Assembly: GCF_027257845.1 (NCBI RefSeq)
Contig: NZ_JAPVOT010000012.1
Coordinates: forward strand, 62,001-126,000
Length of the DNA stretch: 64,000 nt
Reading direction: 5' to 3'
Source: Alteromonas sp. BMJM2
GTDB taxonomy: Bacteria; Pseudomonadota; Gammaproteobacteria; Enterobacterales; Alteromonadaceae
Part shown: in pieces, positions 48,385-59,320 of the stretch
How positions within the stretch are numbered: the first letter of the stretch is position 1
Layout of the letters: every line of letters starts with the position of its first letter
The notes under the pieces: model-generated
The model's input: the letters and a program-made list of their open reading frames with translations, nothing else
Database searches by the model: none
What the model was told of the DNA's origin: nothing
Translations under genes and position numbers: made by a program

Positions 48385-49962
48385 CTATTCCCACTCAATA
48401 GTAGCCGGTGGCTTACCTGAAATGTCGTATACCACACGAGAGATACCATCTACTTCGTTAATAATACGATTAGACACTTTACCAAGGAAATCGTAAGGCA
48501 GGTGTGCCCAATGCGCCGTCATAAAGTCGATTGTTTCAACAGCGCGAAGGCTCACTACCCAGTCGTATTTACGTGCATCGCCCATAACGCCTACAGAGCG
48601 TACCGGTAAGAATACGGTGAATGCTTGACTCACTTTTTGGTATAAGTCTGCGGCGTATAGCTCCTCAATAAAGATAGCATCGGCACGACGCAAGAGGTCG
48701 CAGTACTCTTTCTTAATTTCACCAAGTACACGAACCCCTAAACCGGGTCCAGGGAAAGGGTGACGGTATAGCATGTCATAAGGCAGGCCAAGCTCAAGAC
48801 CAATTTTACGCACTTCATCTTTAAATAATTCACGCAGTGGCTCGACAAGCCCGAGCGCCATATCGTCTGGGAGACCGCCTACGTTGTGGTGAGACTTAAT
48901 CACGTGGGCTTTGCCTGTGGCCGACCCTGCAGATTCGATTACATCAGGGTAAATAGTGCCCTGAGCTAACCATTTAGCATTCGCAAGCTTGCCGGCTTCT
49001 TCATCAAAAACGCGAACAAACTCGTTACCAATGGCTTTGCGTTTAAGCTCTGGATCTTCAATACCTTCAAGGCGCGCTAAGAATCTTTCTTCAGCATCGA
49101 TACGAATGATATTTAAACCAAAGTGGTCGCCAAACATCTCCATCACTTGATCGGCTTCGTTTAATCGCAATAGCCCGTTATCAACAAATACGCAGGTAAG
49201 GTTTTTGCCGATAGCGCGATGTAAAAGCATGGCCGTAACCGAGGAGTCTACGCCACCAGAAAGACCAAGTATTACCTCATCATCGCCGACTTTTTGTTTA
49301 ATACGCTCAATAGCATCTTCAATTATCGCACCCGCAGTCCATAGCTTTTCACACTTACACACGTCCATCACGAAATGCGTTAATAAACGCATGCCCTGGC
49401 GAGTGTGGGTAACTTCTGGGTGAAACTGTACACCGTAGAACTGTTTTTCTTCGTTATACATAGCCGCATGAGGGCAAGACGCAGTTTGGGCGATGGTCTC
49501 AAAACCAGCAGGGATAGCAGACACTTTGTCGCCGTGGCTCATCCATACATCAAGACGAGCTGCTCCGTTATCGCCGATAGCATCTTCAATTTTATCAAGT
49601 AATGGACTTGGTTTAATTACCTCTACTTGAGCATAACCAAACTCACGCTTGTCTGAACCAAGCACGCCGCCACCAAGCTGGTGAGCCATAGTCTGCATGC
49701 CATAACAAATGCCGAAAACAGGAACGCCGGCCTCAAACACATAATCTGGTGCTCGCGGAGACCCTTCTTCGGTTACCGATTCTGGGCCGCCTGACAATAT
49801 GATCCCTTGAGGATTAAATTCGCGAATCTGCTCTTCGGTTACATCCCAAGCCCATAGCTCGCAGTAAACGCCTATTTCACGTACTCGACGTGCTATTAGC
49901 TGTGTATATTGCGAACCAAAATCCAAAATAAGTATTCGTTGAGCGTGTATGTCTGAACTCAT
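48385..49962 (-). CDS. guaA: GMP synthase (glutamine-hydrolysing)
   Basis: GuaA converts XMP to GMP with glutamine and ATP. The 525-residue product (same length as in E. coli) has the class I amidotransferase triad with Cys86 in FGICYGMQ and His/Glu in FHPEVTHT, the ATP pyrophosphatase P-loop LSGGVDSS, and a C-terminal dimerisation domain ending PPATIEWE. I choose the ATG at 49962 behind AAGG; an in-frame TTG at 49986 is unlikely. It follows guaB by 180 bases, forming the guaBA operon. Confidence 0.98.
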   Translation of the reverse strand: MSSDIHAQRILILDFGSQYTQLIARRVREIGVYCELWAWDVTEEQIREFNPQGIILSGGPESVTEEGSPRAPDYVFEAGVPVFGICYGMQTMAHQLGGGVLGSDKREFGYAQVEVIKPSPLLDKIEDAIGDNGAARLDVWMSHGDKVSAIPAGFETIAQTASCPHAAMYNEEKQFYGVQFHPEVTHTRQGMRLLTHFVMDVCKCEKLWTAGAIIEDAIERIKQKVGDDEVILGLSGGVDSSVTAMLLHRAIGKNLTCVFVDNGLLRLNEADQVMEMFGDHFGLNIIRIDAEERFLARLEGIEDPELKRKAIGNEFVRVFDEEAGKLANAKWLAQGTIYPDVIESAGSATGKAHVIKSHHNVGGLPDDMALGLVEPLRELFKDEVRKIGLELGLPYDMLYRHPFPGPGLGVRVLGEIKKEYCDLLRRADAIFIEELYAADLYQKVSQAFTVFLPVRSVGVMGDARKYDWVVSLRAVETIDFMTAHWAHLPYDFLGKVSNRIINEVDGISRVVYDISGKPPATIEWE

Positions 49963-50142
49963 AAAAAGCCTTTTTTCTTTTTTCAACCACTAAGCCACAT
50001 TGCGTTGTATGGCGTTTTAAAGCGTGGGCAGAGTGTTTGTCAACAACCTGTCCGAGGCATAGATGCCAAGGCCAAGCTACCATGTATGGGTTTACAGCGT
50101 GGTTGTGTCAGGCACAATACCCACGCTGAACGATAACTCGCC

Positions 50143-51612
50143 TTAACCTAAGCGGTAGTTTGGCGCTTCTTTAGTAATACTCACATCGTGCACGTGGCTT
50201 TCACCCATACCCGCTGCGGTTACGCGAACAAACTGTGCTTTGGTATTAAGCTCTTCGATAGTAGCGCACCCCGTCAAGCCCATTGCTGAGCGAAGGCCGC
50301 CCATTTGCTGATGAATAATATTCGCAATCGGTCCTTTATACGCAACGCGACCCTCAATACCTTCTGGCACTAATTTTTCAGCATTGTTTGACTCTTGGAA
50401 ATAACGGTCTGATGAACCATGGCTTTGGTTCATGGCGCCTAACGACCCCATACCGCGGTAAGATTTGTAATAACGACCTTGGAAAAGCTCAACTTCACCC
50501 GGTGCTTCTTCGGTACCTGCAAGCATGCTGCCTACCATAACGCAGCTTGCGCCAGCAGCTAATGCTTTAGCAATATCACCTGAGAAACGAATACCGCCAT
50601 CAGCAATAACTGGAATACCAGTCCCTTCAAGCGCTTCTACCGCATCGGCAACGGCTGTAATCTGTGGCATACCGCAACCAGTTACGATACGGGTTGTACA
50701 AATTGAACCCGGGCCTATACCTACTTTCACTGCGTCTACGCCTACATCCGCTAGTGCTTTTGCACCTTCACGAGTGGCTACGTTACCAGCGATAATTTGT
50801 ACATCTGGGTAATCTTGGCGTACTTTCTTTACGCGATCGATAACGCCTTGCGAGTGACCGTGTGAGGTATCAATTAACAGCACATCAACACCCGCATCTA
50901 CTAGTAGTTTGATGCGCTCGTCAGTACCTGGGCCAACACTTACAGCCGCACCAACACGCAATCTACCCAGTGAATCTTTACAGGCATTAGGTTTGTTTTC
51001 TGCTTTTTGGAAATCTTTTACCGTAATAAGGCCGGTAAGCTTGAAAGCATCGTCTACCACAAGAATTTTTTCGATGCGATGCTCATGCATCAAGTCAAGA
51101 ACCACGTCAGAGCTAGCGCCCTCTTTCACCGTAACAAGGTCGTCTTTACCCGTCATCACGTTACTGATAGGAAGCTCTAAACGCTTTTCGAAGCGAAGGT
51201 CGCGGCCTGTCACAATACCAATGAGGTTATTTTCTTCGTCAGTAACGGGAAAACCTGAGTAACCTTTGCTTTTCGATAAAGCAATAACGTCGCCAATGGT
51301 GGCGTCTTTAGTGACGGTAACAGGGTCGGATACTACACCGCTCTCATACTTTTTAACTTCAAGAACGTGTTTGGCTTGCTCTTCAGGCTTCATGTTTTTA
51401 TGAATAAACCCGATCCCACCTTCTTGTGCCAATGCAATGGCTAAGGGGGCTTCAGAAACCGTATCCATGGCGGCTGACACCATAGGAATATTCATTGTCA
51501 CATTGCGCGTAAGACGCGTTTGTAGACTTGCTGTGTGAGGGAGGACGGTTGAGTGGCCAGGGACTAGCAACACATCGTCAAAAGTAAGGGCTTCTTGGAT
51601 GATACGTAGCAT
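50143..51612 (-). CDS. guaB: inosine-5'-monophosphate dehydrogenase
   Basis: GuaB oxidises IMP to XMP, the committed step toward GMP. The 489-residue product begins [19 protein letters not shown], the family start. It has two CBS domains in the middle, the catalytic Cys in [13 protein letters not shown], and the mobile flap and active-site residues around [10 protein letters not shown]. The frame is open for 111 more codons upstream to 51945, but that part overlaps xseA on the other strand and is not IMPDH-like, so I reject it. Confidence 0.98.
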   Translation of the reverse strand: MLRIIQEALTFDDVLLVPGHSTVLPHTASLQTRLTRNVTMNIPMVSAAMDTVSEAPLAIALAQEGGIGFIHKNMKPEEQAKHVLEVKKYESGVVSDPVTVTKDATIGDVIALSKSKGYSGFPVTDEENNLIGIVTGRDLRFEKRLELPISNVMTGKDDLVTVKEGASSDVVLDLMHEHRIEKILVVDDAFKLTGLITVKDFQKAENKPNACKDSLGRLRVGAAVSVGPGTDERIKLLVDAGVDVLLIDTSHGHSQGVIDRVKKVRQDYPDVQIIAGNVATREGAKALADVGVDAVKVGIGPGSICTTRIVTGCGMPQITAVADAVEALEGTGIPVIADGGIRFSGDIAKALAAGASCVMVGSMLAGTEEAPGEVELFQGRYYKSYRGMGSLGAMNQSHGSSDRYFQESNNAEKLVPEGIEGRVAYKGPIANIIHQQMGGLRSAMGLTGCATIEELNTKAQFVRVTAAGMGESHVHDVSITKEAPNYRLG

Positions 51613-51651
51613 GCAACAACACCTATTCAGTTGAGGGTTAATTGCGGCGTG

Positions 51652-51680
51652 ATTGTAGTGTTTTTTGGTTTTAAGGTAAA
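51652..51680 (-). promoter_or_regulatory. guaBA promoter
   Basis: On the minus strand TTTACC (51680-51675) and TACAAT (51657-51652) are separated by 17 bases, followed by GC-rich CACGCCGC. It lies about 40 bases before guaB and overlaps the divergent xseA leader. Confidence 0.65.
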
Positions 51681-51712
51681 CTCTATTTGTATTAAACCAT
51701 GTGATTTTTTTT

Positions 51713-53065
51713 ATGTTTACAAATTCGCCATCTACATCTCGACAAATTTTAACAGTAACAAAGCTAAATCGATTGGCTAGAACCGTGCTTGAGGGCGAAA
51801 TTGGTCTGATTTGGCTGTCTGCTGAAATTTCCAATTTTGTCTGCGCGGCATCAGGACATTGGTACTTCACGTTAAAAGACAATAAAGCGCAGGTACGTGC
51901 TGCCATGTTTAAGGGCTCAAACCGCTCGGTGCGACAGCGCCCCAAAGAAGGGGATAAAATTTTAGTGCGAGCGTCGGTGGGTCTTTACGAGGCTAGAGGC
52001 GACTATCAGCTGGTTGTTGAACATATGGAAAGCGACGGTGAAGGCGCCCTAAAACAAGCATTTGAAGCATTGAAGCTGAAACTCAACAATGAGGGTCTGT
52101 TCGACGCGTCAATAAAACGAAGCTTGCCCACGTATATCAATCGTATTGGCGTGATCACCTCATCAAGTGGCGCCGCCCTTCACGATGTGCTTAGCGTATT
52201 AAAACGTCGAAGCCCGCAAACACAGGTGATTGTTTACCCTTCAATGGTACAGGGAGAAACTGCCCCGGCTCAGCTTATTCAGGCCCTCAAGAGAGCTAAT
52301 GAAAGAAACGAAGTAGATGTACTACTTTTAACACGTGGAGGCGGTTCGTTAGAAGACTTGTGGTGCTTTAACAATGAGGCATTAGCGCGAGAAGTGTCTG
52401 CCAGTCATTTACCCATTGTGAGTGCTGTTGGCCACGAAGTGGATTTTACTATTTCTGATTTTGTTGCCGATTTGCGCGCTCCTACCCCTTCTGCTGCCGC
52501 TGAGCTGTTAAGTCAAGACTCAAGCGACATTGTGCAAAAGCTAGTGCAAAAACGCCAGCGTTTACACCGTGCGATTGCACAGAAGCTTGTGAGCAACAAA
52601 CAACAACTGACCATTCAACGTCAGCGATTACAAAACCTACATCCGCAGAGTAAAATTCAGCACCAATGGCAATCACTAGACCGGTTGCAGCTGCAATTAC
52701 TTCACAAAATACAGCGCGATATAGCAGGTGCAGATAAACGACTACAATCACTAACTAGTCGCCTGAGTAGACAAAACCCCGCCCAACGCCTTGAGCAATC
52801 AAAAAGTAATTTGGCCTATGTGAGAACGAGGTTACTCAATAGCATGACCGCACTTATTGGTGCTAAAAAACACCAGTTAGCATCGGGAGCATCATTACTT
52901 CAATCGGTAAGTCCACTGTCTACACTGGCAAGAGGTTATAGTATTACTCTCGCTGAGAACGCTGCTATAACCAGTGTGGAGGCGGTGAATAATGGCGATA
53001 CGATAACAACTCGAGTGACTGACGGTGAAATAACCAGTACAGTAACCAAAACGTTAAAGGAATAA
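51713..53065 (+). CDS. xseA: exodeoxyribonuclease VII large subunit
   Basis: XseA with XseB forms a nuclease that degrades single-stranded DNA in repair. The 450-residue product has the N-terminal OB-fold ([37 protein letters not shown]). The catalytic core motifs are [30 protein letters not shown] and [14 protein letters not shown], before a long coiled-coil C-terminal region. I choose the ATG at 51713 rather than a GTG at 51701. It is divergent from guaB, as in E. coli. Confidence 0.96.
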   Translation: MFTNSPSTSRQILTVTKLNRLARTVLEGEIGLIWLSAEISNFVCAASGHWYFTLKDNKAQVRAAMFKGSNRSVRQRPKEGDKILVRASVGLYEARGDYQLVVEHMESDGEGALKQAFEALKLKLNNEGLFDASIKRSLPTYINRIGVITSSSGAALHDVLSVLKRRSPQTQVIVYPSMVQGETAPAQLIQALKRANERNEVDVLLLTRGGGSLEDLWCFNNEALAREVSASHLPIVSAVGHEVDFTISDFVADLRAPTPSAAAELLSQDSSDIVQKLVQKRQRLHRAIAQKLVSNKQQLTIQRQRLQNLHPQSKIQHQWQSLDRLQLQLLHKIQRDIAGADKRLQSLTSRLSRQNPAQRLEQSKSNLAYVRTRLLNSMTALIGAKKHQLASGASLLQSVSPLSTLARGYSITLAENAAITSVEAVNNGDTITTRVTDGEITSTVTKTLKE

Positions 53066-53076
53066 CTCAGCCAATC

Positions 53077-54126
53077 ATGCCGACCTTTCGCAGCTTCGCT
53101 TTTCGAATAGCCCCCTTGTCTCTTGCTATGGTTTCAACTGGAGCACTCCTTTCTATTGGTACTTTTTCACCAACAGCACACGCCGTTGTGACCAACCCTG
53201 CTGTAAATAGTGTGTCTGCACCAGTCTCTTTGTTTTCCACCTACCCGTCGTCTGAGCTCGTGGCCTTGTGCAACGAGCCAGAGGTTCGCTGCAAAGAAGA
53301 TAGTATTACTCCCGACGAATTTGTGTCTGCTCTAAAGGCAACCTCATATTTAACCTCGCTGCAGCCTTATGCAGAGAATAATGACTACGAACTGTTGATA
53401 GCCAATGTGGGAAACGTATCCACTCAATTTGCTGAAATTACGCTGCAGTGGCGGGGAATGGAAATAGACTCTCATATTGCTAAAACAAATTCACAGAAAC
53501 AGGCTGAAAGTGGAAACCTTCAACATGCCGAATCACTAATTAGGCAATGGGAAGACAATGCAGTTAATAAAGGAATTTTTACAGCAGAATTCCTTTACCG
53601 CGCTTTAGATGCAAGTAACTACGAGCACGATTTGGCAGTGCCGCATTCATTTGGACAATTTACTAAGTTAGACACACAGCTGTTTGCAGATCCGTTTAGT
53701 GGCGCGATTACTCGCTATACTCACCCTGCTTATGAAGATGCCCTCGTTGATATAATAGTGTACCCATTTACACACAAAATAACTGAAGATGATCGCACGC
53801 TGTTAAACGAGCAACTCGATGCCGACCTGGCCAAAGCCAGTGCGGTAGCAAAAGCACAGCAACTTACCCTCACTTTATCTGATCCAGCGGCACCCTATCA
53901 GGTAAAAGGCTTTGCCGATGGATGGCGACTTGGCGTAAAGGCTGAGGCAGAGAACGTGCCTACTCTTTATGCGTCTACCTACGTGTTTAGAAAGCATGAC
54001 AAAATCATCAAGATTGCCACAACCTTTCCTACTGATTTTTCAGATCCCTTAGTGAATGAGCTCATACAGCACGTTGATGTACCAAAAGAATCGATGTTAA
54101 TGAAACGGGTTCGAAAGCTGTTGTAA
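53077..54126 (+). CDS. secreted protein of unknown function
   Basis: The 349-residue precursor has a signal peptide with a typical cleavage site after THAVV-preceding TAHA (about residue 36), so it is probably periplasmic. Two cysteines early in the mature part (ALCNEPEVRCKED) may form a disulphide. The rest is a mixed alpha/beta protein with no motif I recognise. It follows xseA by 11 bases in the same direction and ends at a strong terminator, so it is probably cotranscribed with xseA. A functional link to exonuclease VII is not obvious. Confidence 0.8.
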   Translation: MPTFRSFAFRIAPLSLAMVSTGALLSIGTFSPTAHAVVTNPAVNSVSAPVSLFSTYPSSELVALCNEPEVRCKEDSITPDEFVSALKATSYLTSLQPYAENNDYELLIANVGNVSTQFAEITLQWRGMEIDSHIAKTNSQKQAESGNLQHAESLIRQWEDNAVNKGIFTAEFLYRALDASNYEHDLAVPHSFGQFTKLDTQLFADPFSGAITRYTHPAYEDALVDIIVYPFTHKITEDDRTLLNEQLDADLAKASAVAKAQQLTLTLSDPAAPYQVKGFADGWRLGVKAEAENVPTLYASTYVFRKHDKIIKIATTFPTDFSDPLVNELIQHVDVPKESMLMKRVRKLL

Positions 54127-54190
54127 AAACAACCTGTTATGAACGATTGTTATTGACTACGCGACTGGATGAAACAGTAAAGTTGAGCTA

Positions 54191-54232
54191 AAAAAAACCG
54201 ACGAGTTACACAAGAGTAATCGTCGGTTTTTT
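54191..54232. terminator. bidirectional terminator between the secreted protein gene and der
   Basis: CCGACGA (54198-54204) and TCGTCGG (54220-54226) form a stem. A7 before and T6 after allow termination from both sides of this convergent junction. Confidence 0.85.
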
Positions 54233-54247
54233 ATTATTATGCTCGTA

Positions 54248-55693
54248 CTATTTGTCTTTATAGAAAGACATCATGCGACGGCGTTTACGCTGCTGCGCTA
54301 GCGTTAAGTTGTTCTTCTTACCTTCAAACGGGTTGGCCCCTTCTCTAAACTCAATCTTGATGGGGGTTCCCATTATCTCAAGTGCTTTTCTAAAGTAGTT
54401 CATTAAGAAGCGCTTGTATGAGTTTGGTAGGTCGTCTACCTGATTGCCGTGAATAACGATAACGGGAGGATTATAACCACCCGCATGGGCATACTTCATT
54501 TTAACTCTTCTACCGCGAACAAGGGGTGGCTGATGGTCATCTTGAGCCATTTCCATGATCTTAGTGAGTATAGATGTGTTGATGCGCTTAGTCGCGCTTG
54601 AGTAGGCTTCCTGAACGGATTCAAACAAGTTACCTACACCCGACCCGTGAAGGGCTGAAATAAAATGAATGCGTGCGAAATCGACAAAACCCAGGCGCCT
54701 ATCCATTTCACGCTTAATATCGTCTTTCACATCGCTACTTAACCCATCCCACTTATTAACCGCTAACACTAACGAGCGACCAGAGTTTAGAACGAAACCA
54801 AGCAAGCTTAAATCCTGGTCGGTAATCCCCTCACGTGCATCAATAACCAATAGCACTACGTTCGCTTCTTCAATAGCTTGAAGGGTTTTAACAATGGAAA
54901 ACTTCTCAACCGCTTCGTTGATCTTCTTACGCTTTCTTACGCCAGCAGTATCGATAAGTACATATTCGCGATCATCTCGCTCCATTGGAACATAGATGCT
55001 GTCGCGGGTAGTGCCTGGCTCATCATAAACCACCACGCGCTCTTCGCCTAAGATGCGATTAGTTAGCGTAGACTTTCCGACATTCGGTTTTCCCACGATG
55101 GCAAGCTTGATGGGTAAGTCTTGAAGTCGTTGACGCTGCGCTTCCGCATCCTCTTCTTCTTCAGGCTCTATCTCATCCACAATTTCCATATCTGGAAAAT
55201 CAGCTTCAAGGGGCGCTAAGCTGTCTTGAAGCAATTGACTCACCCCTCGACCATGAGCGGCAGCAATTTGCTTAACCTCACCTAACCCTAGCTTGTAAAA
55301 TTCTGCACTTTCACTGTCGCCGTCAATACCATCAACTTTATTTGCAACAATAAAGACTTTTTTGTTGATGCGACGAAGATGGTCAGCTATGCCTTGATCG
55401 GCTGGCAACAAACCCGCTCTTGCATCAACCAAAAACATCACAACGTCAGCCTCTTCAATGGCGAGAAGAGACTGCTGAGCCATTTCGGCGTCGATGCCTT
55501 CTTCATCTCCCGTGATCCCCCCCGTATCAACTACGATGAATTGACGTCTTTCGAATTTAGCTTGGCCATACTTCCGATCTCGCGTAAGGCCAGGGAAGTC
55601 AGCAACGAGTGCATCGCGAGTGTTTGTAAGACGATTAAATAAGGTCGATTTTCCGACATTGGGACGGCCAACCAAAGCAACAACGGGTAACAT
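54248..55693 (-). CDS. der: ribosome-assembly GTPase Der (EngA)
   Basis: Der is an essential GTPase with two tandem G domains that matures the 50S subunit. The 481-residue product has P-loops GRPNVGKST (about 8-16) and GKPNVGKST (about 206-214) with their DTGG/DTAG and NKxD motifs, a linker rich in Glu ([10 protein letters not shown]), and the C-terminal KH-like domain. The gene follows bamB after a terminator and has its own promoter. Confidence 0.97.
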   Translation of the reverse strand: MLPVVALVGRPNVGKSTLFNRLTNTRDALVADFPGLTRDRKYGQAKFERRQFIVVDTGGITGDEEGIDAEMAQQSLLAIEEADVVMFLVDARAGLLPADQGIADHLRRINKKVFIVANKVDGIDGDSESAEFYKLGLGEVKQIAAAHGRGVSQLLQDSLAPLEADFPDMEIVDEIEPEEEEDAEAQRQRLQDLPIKLAIVGKPNVGKSTLTNRILGEERVVVYDEPGTTRDSIYVPMERDDREYVLIDTAGVRKRKKINEAVEKFSIVKTLQAIEEANVVLLVIDAREGITDQDLSLLGFVLNSGRSLVLAVNKWDGLSSDVKDDIKREMDRRLGFVDFARIHFISALHGSGVGNLFESVQEAYSSATKRINTSILTKIMEMAQDDHQPPLVRGRRVKMKYAHAGGYNPPVIVIHGNQVDDLPNSYKRFLMNYFRKALEIMGTPIKIEFREGANPFEGKKNNLTLAQQRKRRRMMSFYKDK

Positions 55694-55819
55694 TTATCAG
55701 ATCCTAAAGGTCATGAAAGCTAAAAAGCATAAACCGCAAGCGTTTAGCCACGAATAAATCAATGCCCTAAATAATAGCATCAATGGCTCGTTGACAACTT
55801 GCGGTTTTTGAATGGGCGC

Positions 55820-55848
55820 ATTATACCCTTTAAGGGGGGTAATACCAA
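55820..55848 (-). promoter_or_regulatory. der promoter
   Basis: On the minus strand TTGGTA (55848-55843) and TATAAT (55825-55820) are 17 bases apart, with GC-rich GCGCCC after the -10. This is the same hexamer pair as the ribF promoter. Confidence 0.7.
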
Positions 55849-55944
55849 TTCGGATTCATTGAGTATAATTGATGATGAGCTAATCGGGTTAATGCGGATG
55901 TGCGTAACGTAGATAAAAAGCTGGAAATAACAAGGTGTGAAACT

Positions 55945-55972
55945 AAAAAGCGCCGTTGAAACGGCGCTTTTA
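55945..55972 (-). terminator. bamB terminator
   Basis: AAAGCGCCG and CGGCGCTTT pair around TTGAAA, and on the minus strand a T5 run follows. It lies about 55 bases after the bamB stop. Confidence 0.85.
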
Positions 55973-56027
55973 GAGAGGAACATGTTTGTTAAAGGGCTCT
56001 TTTTAAGGGCCCTTGCAAAAAATCTTT

Positions 56028-57284
56028 TTAGAGAACTTTCACCGAGGCCACCACGCCGTTACGGGTAATAGCAACGATCGCGTCTTCAACAACGATAGGC
56101 TCTACGTAAATAGAATCATCTTCGTCATCGCCACCCACGTCTAAACGGGCAACAATTTCACCACTTTCCTTTTCAATCCAGTGGAGAAATCCCCATTTAT
56201 CGCCCACAACCACATATTCCCCAACAGGAGTTGCTGCCGTTAATGAACGCTGTTTGAGCGTACCCTGTGACCAAAGCTCGACACCATTTCGTCTATCTAA
56301 GGCGTAAACATTAGACGCGTTGTCGACAACAAAAATCTGATTACCATCAATATTTAAGTTACGAAATGAAGAGTACTCACGTTTCCAGATAACGCGACCT
56401 GAGCGCAACTCAACAGCCGCAAGCGCGCCACTGTAAGATACAGTATAAATAGTGCCACCATACAATACAGGCGTGGTGTCAATATCAACAATACGCTCTA
56501 ATTCAGTTGCGCCAGATGGCGCTGAAATAACGGTCTCCCATGCCAATACACCTGTATCAATAAGATTAACCTGAAGCTTGCCCGTTGGCGCACCAACAAT
56601 TACACCGCCATTTGACGCTATCGGACCCGAAATACCGCGTAATGTTAACGGTGGCGTATCCCCTTCATGTCGCCAAAGCTGCTCACCGGTTCGTGTATTA
56701 AAACCAAACAAACTACCAGCACCAGTGTTAACGACTAAAATGCCTTCATCGGCAGCCGGGGCTGCTAATACTTCACCAGGTACAGAGGCATCCCACACAA
56801 GCTCGCCACTCTCGGCGTCTAGTGCAGCCACATAACCGTTTTCAGTGCCTACAAAAACATGCTTATCCGCAACAAAAATACCGCCTATACGAGCACTTTC
56901 GCCATTGCTCCACAAATTGCTAACAGAACTCAACATACCTTCTGACCGGAACGTAGCAAAATTCTTTTCCCATACTATGTTGCCTGTTTCCGGCTCCATG
57001 GCAACCACATTACCATGGCGATCTGCAGCATAAAGTTTATCGTATGCATAGACAGGTTTTAGGCGTGAGAAGTAATGATTTACACCATTACCTATATCCC
57101 GCTCCCACTCTACCATTGGAGAAAACTTTGCTTCGATAGGCTTTAAACGGCGAATTTCAAGCTCTTCTTCGTCAGCAAACCAGTCTGAAACCGTTGAGCA
57201 ACCAGACAAAGTAATTGAAACCGCCAACGCCATAGAAATAGTGCGAGCAAATCGAGCCTTACGGCCACAGGTGTTGTGAAACAA
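56028..57284 (-). CDS. bamB: outer membrane protein assembly factor BamB (TTG start)
   Basis: BamB is the lipoprotein beta-propeller of the BAM complex that inserts outer membrane beta-barrels. The 418-residue precursor has a lipobox LSGC with Cys29. Repeated propeller blades follow, with segments such as YAADRHGNVVAMEPETG and VYALDRRNGVELW. The start seems to be a TTG at 57284 behind AGAGGT; the next ATG (57233) would leave too short a signal peptide without basic residues. It is cotranscribed with yfgM, 42 bases upstream. Confidence 0.95.
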   Translation of the reverse strand: MFHNTCGRKARFARTISMALAVSITLSGCSTVSDWFADEEELEIRRLKPIEAKFSPMVEWERDIGNGVNHYFSRLKPVYAYDKLYAADRHGNVVAMEPETGNIVWEKNFATFRSEGMLSSVSNLWSNGESARIGGIFVADKHVFVGTENGYVAALDAESGELVWDASVPGEVLAAPAADEGILVVNTGAGSLFGFNTRTGEQLWRHEGDTPPLTLRGISGPIASNGGVIVGAPTGKLQVNLIDTGVLAWETVISAPSGATELERIVDIDTTPVLYGGTIYTVSYSGALAAVELRSGRVIWKREYSSFRNLNIDGNQIFVVDNASNVYALDRRNGVELWSQGTLKQRSLTAATPVGEYVVVGDKWGFLHWIEKESGEIVARLDVGGDDEDDSIYVEPIVVEDAIVAITRNGVVASVKVL

Positions 57285-57326
57285 ATTGCGTACCTCTTTA
57301 ATTTTTGTCAGCCTTTCGACCCAAGC

Positions 57327-57947
57327 TTATTGAGCTGCCGCAACAGCTAGATTATCAAGCTTCATTTGTAACAATGGGTTGTTGGCATTTTTTTCTAATG
57401 CACTCGAGTATGCTAAACGCGCATCGTCGAACTTATCTTGTTGCTGATATACATCACCTTTAAGTTCGGATACTTCTGCGGAAAATGCCTCATTTGATAC
57501 ATCGCCAAGCGTAGACAACGCTGCATCGAGCTGGTTCATTTCTATTTGCACGCGAGCTAAGCGAAGTGACGCTAATTCTTTCATTTGCGCATTTTCAGCA
57601 AAGGTTATTACTTCATTTAGATGCGAGGCTGCTGTGTCCAAATCACCTGAATCAGCGGCTTTTTTTGCGGCAAGTAAGTTGGCAATACTCGCATAGCCAG
57701 TATCTTTATTTTCTTCGATAAACGCTTTTAAGCTATCGCTGCTGCCTTCTGCTGCAAAGGTTTCCACTGCAGTTTGATAAGCAACGGACGCGGCTTCTTT
57801 GCTTTCAATCTGCATATCTGAATATTGGCGCCATCCGAAAAGGCCGCCTAAGCCTAAAGCTGCGCCTACAATGATAGCTGTGCCGTGCTCTTTCCAAAAA
57901 CGCTTAATCGCTTCAACTTGTTGTTCTTCTGTTGCGAACTGTTCCAT
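57327..57947 (-). CDS. yfgM: YfgM family ancillary translocon subunit
   Basis: YfgM is an inner membrane protein with a periplasmic TPR domain that associates with SecYEG and PpiD. The 206-residue product has a cytoplasmic N-terminus (EQFATEEQQVEAIKRFWKEH), one span at about 22-40 (IIVGAALGLGGLFGW), and TPR-like helices after it. It sits between hisS and bamB, as in E. coli. Its known partner PpiD is also encoded in this window (27766-29658). Confidence 0.92.
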   Translation of the reverse strand: MEQFATEEQQVEAIKRFWKEHGTAIIVGAALGLGGLFGWRQYSDMQIESKEAASVAYQTAVETFAAEGSSDSLKAFIEENKDTGYASIANLLAAKKAADSGDLDTAASHLNEVITFAENAQMKELASLRLARVQIEMNQLDAALSTLGDVSNEAFSAEVSELKGDVYQQQDKFDDARLAYSSALEKNANNPLLQMKLDNLAVAAAQ

Positions 57948-57959
57948 GATGTCCTCTTG

Positions 57960-59243
57960 TTATTTTTCGCTCAGCAGTTTTAAAACCGTATTTGACAGGC
58001 TTTCAAAACTCACTGTAACTTGCTCTTGACCATCGCGAAGAGGCTTAACGCCAACTTTGCGTGATTGCATTTCGTCCGAACCTAAAAGTAGCGCTAGACG
58101 AGCACCGGTTTTATCCGCGCGCTTCAATTGTTTTTTAAAGTTTCCGCCGCCACAATGCATCATAATACGTGTGTCAGGCAATTGATTTCTCAAGTGCTCT
58201 GCGACTTCCACGGCATAAGATTGGGCATCATCACCCATAGCGGTTACGTAAACATCAGCAAAGCTGTCGTCTTGGCCTTCATCGGTTAGCGTAGTTAACA
58301 ACAACACTAGACGCTCAATACCCATTGCAAAACCAACTGCAGGTGTCGCTTTACCACCAAGTTGCTCTACCAAACCATCGTAGCGGCCGCCGGCGCATAT
58401 TGTACCTTGCGCACCTAAGCTGTCTGTTACCCACTCAAACACCGTTCGGTTGTAATAATCTAAGCCTCGAACTAACCGCGGATTAACTTCATAAGCAATA
58501 CCCATCTCGGTTAATCGAGCGCACAGTGTTTCAAAATGCGTTTTCGATTCTTCATCCAAATGGTCGATAAGAGAGGGAGCATCTGCGATGGCGGCTTGAA
58601 CGTCTGGGTTCTTACTATCTAGAACACGCAGTGGGTTAGTTTCCAACCTACGAAGTGAGTCTTCATCAAGCTTATCGGCTCTTGCCTTCAAAAATTCTAC
58701 TAGCGTATCGCGATAAGCGGCGCGGGCTTCATTCGAGCCCAAGGTATTGATTTGCAGTGTAACGTGCTTTTCAATGCCAAACGCTTTCCAAAAGCGAGCG
58801 CTAAGTAAAATAACTTCAAGATCTATATCTGGCCCATCGATACCGTATGTTTCTACGCCAAATTGGTGGAACTGACGATACCGCCCTTTTTGCGGACGTT
58901 CGTGTCGAAACATTGGCCCCATGTACCACAAGCGTTGCTGTTGGTTATATAACAGCCCGTGTTCATTTCCGGCTCTTACGCAGCTGGCAGTTCCTTCCGG
59001 GCGAAGCGTTAGGCTATCACCATTTCTGTCGTCGAAGGTGTACATCTCTTTTTCGACAATATCGGTGACTTCACCGATAGAGCGTTTAAAAAGGTCTGTA
59101 CTCTCAACAATAGGGGTACGTATCTCTTGATAACCGTAATTCGCCACTACCTGACGTAGCACAGATTCTACTTTCTGCCATGTACCGGAAATCTCCGGTA
59201 GGCAATCATTCATGCCTCGTATTGCCTGAATAGTCTTAGCCAC
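57960..59243 (-). CDS. hisS: histidyl-tRNA synthetase (GTG start)
   Basis: HisS charges tRNA-His, encoded at 37210. The 427-residue product has class II motif 2 around [19 protein letters not shown], the histidine-specific segments [15 protein letters not shown] and GGRYDGL, and a C-terminal anticodon-binding domain. The start is a GTG at 59243. A promoter overlapping a hairpin lies just upstream, so expression may be partly uncoupled from ispG. Confidence 0.97.
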   Translation of the reverse strand: MAKTIQAIRGMNDCLPEISGTWQKVESVLRQVVANYGYQEIRTPIVESTDLFKRSIGEVTDIVEKEMYTFDDRNGDSLTLRPEGTASCVRAGNEHGLLYNQQQRLWYMGPMFRHERPQKGRYRQFHQFGVETYGIDGPDIDLEVILLSARFWKAFGIEKHVTLQINTLGSNEARAAYRDTLVEFLKARADKLDEDSLRRLETNPLRVLDSKNPDVQAAIADAPSLIDHLDEESKTHFETLCARLTEMGIAYEVNPRLVRGLDYYNRTVFEWVTDSLGAQGTICAGGRYDGLVEQLGGKATPAVGFAMGIERLVLLLTTLTDEGQDDSFADVYVTAMGDDAQSYAVEVAEHLRNQLPDTRIMMHCGGGNFKKQLKRADKTGARLALLLGSDEMQSRKVGVKPLRDGQEQVTVSFESLSNTVLKLLSEK

Positions 59244-59271
59244 TTAAAATTCTCATACTGCTAAATAGTGA

Positions 59272-59310
59272 AAAGCCCCGCATTATAGGGGCTTTGGAAA
59301 CAAACAACAA
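59272..59310 (-). promoter_or_regulatory. hisS promoter overlapping a terminator hairpin
   Basis: On the minus strand TTGTTG (59310-59305) and a perfect TATAAT (59287-59282) are 17 bases apart. The TATAAT lies in the loop of a hairpin, AAAGCCCC/GGGGCTTT (59272-59295), followed by TTTT. The hairpin may end the ispG transcript while the same DNA starts hisS. Confidence 0.7.
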
Positions 59311-59320
59311 CGTTGCAGGC

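Larger units (their letters stand above)
55694..56027. other. 334-bp region between der and bamB
   Basis: It contains the der promoter (55820-55848), a possible dispersed repeat (about 55840-55940) and the bamB terminator (55945-55972). No gene is seen. Confidence 0.65.

Noticed and set aside
51613..51945. 111-residue N-terminal extension of guaB
   Set aside because: It overlaps xseA on the other strand, contains no IMPDH-like sequence, and the internal ATG at 51612 gives the exact family length.
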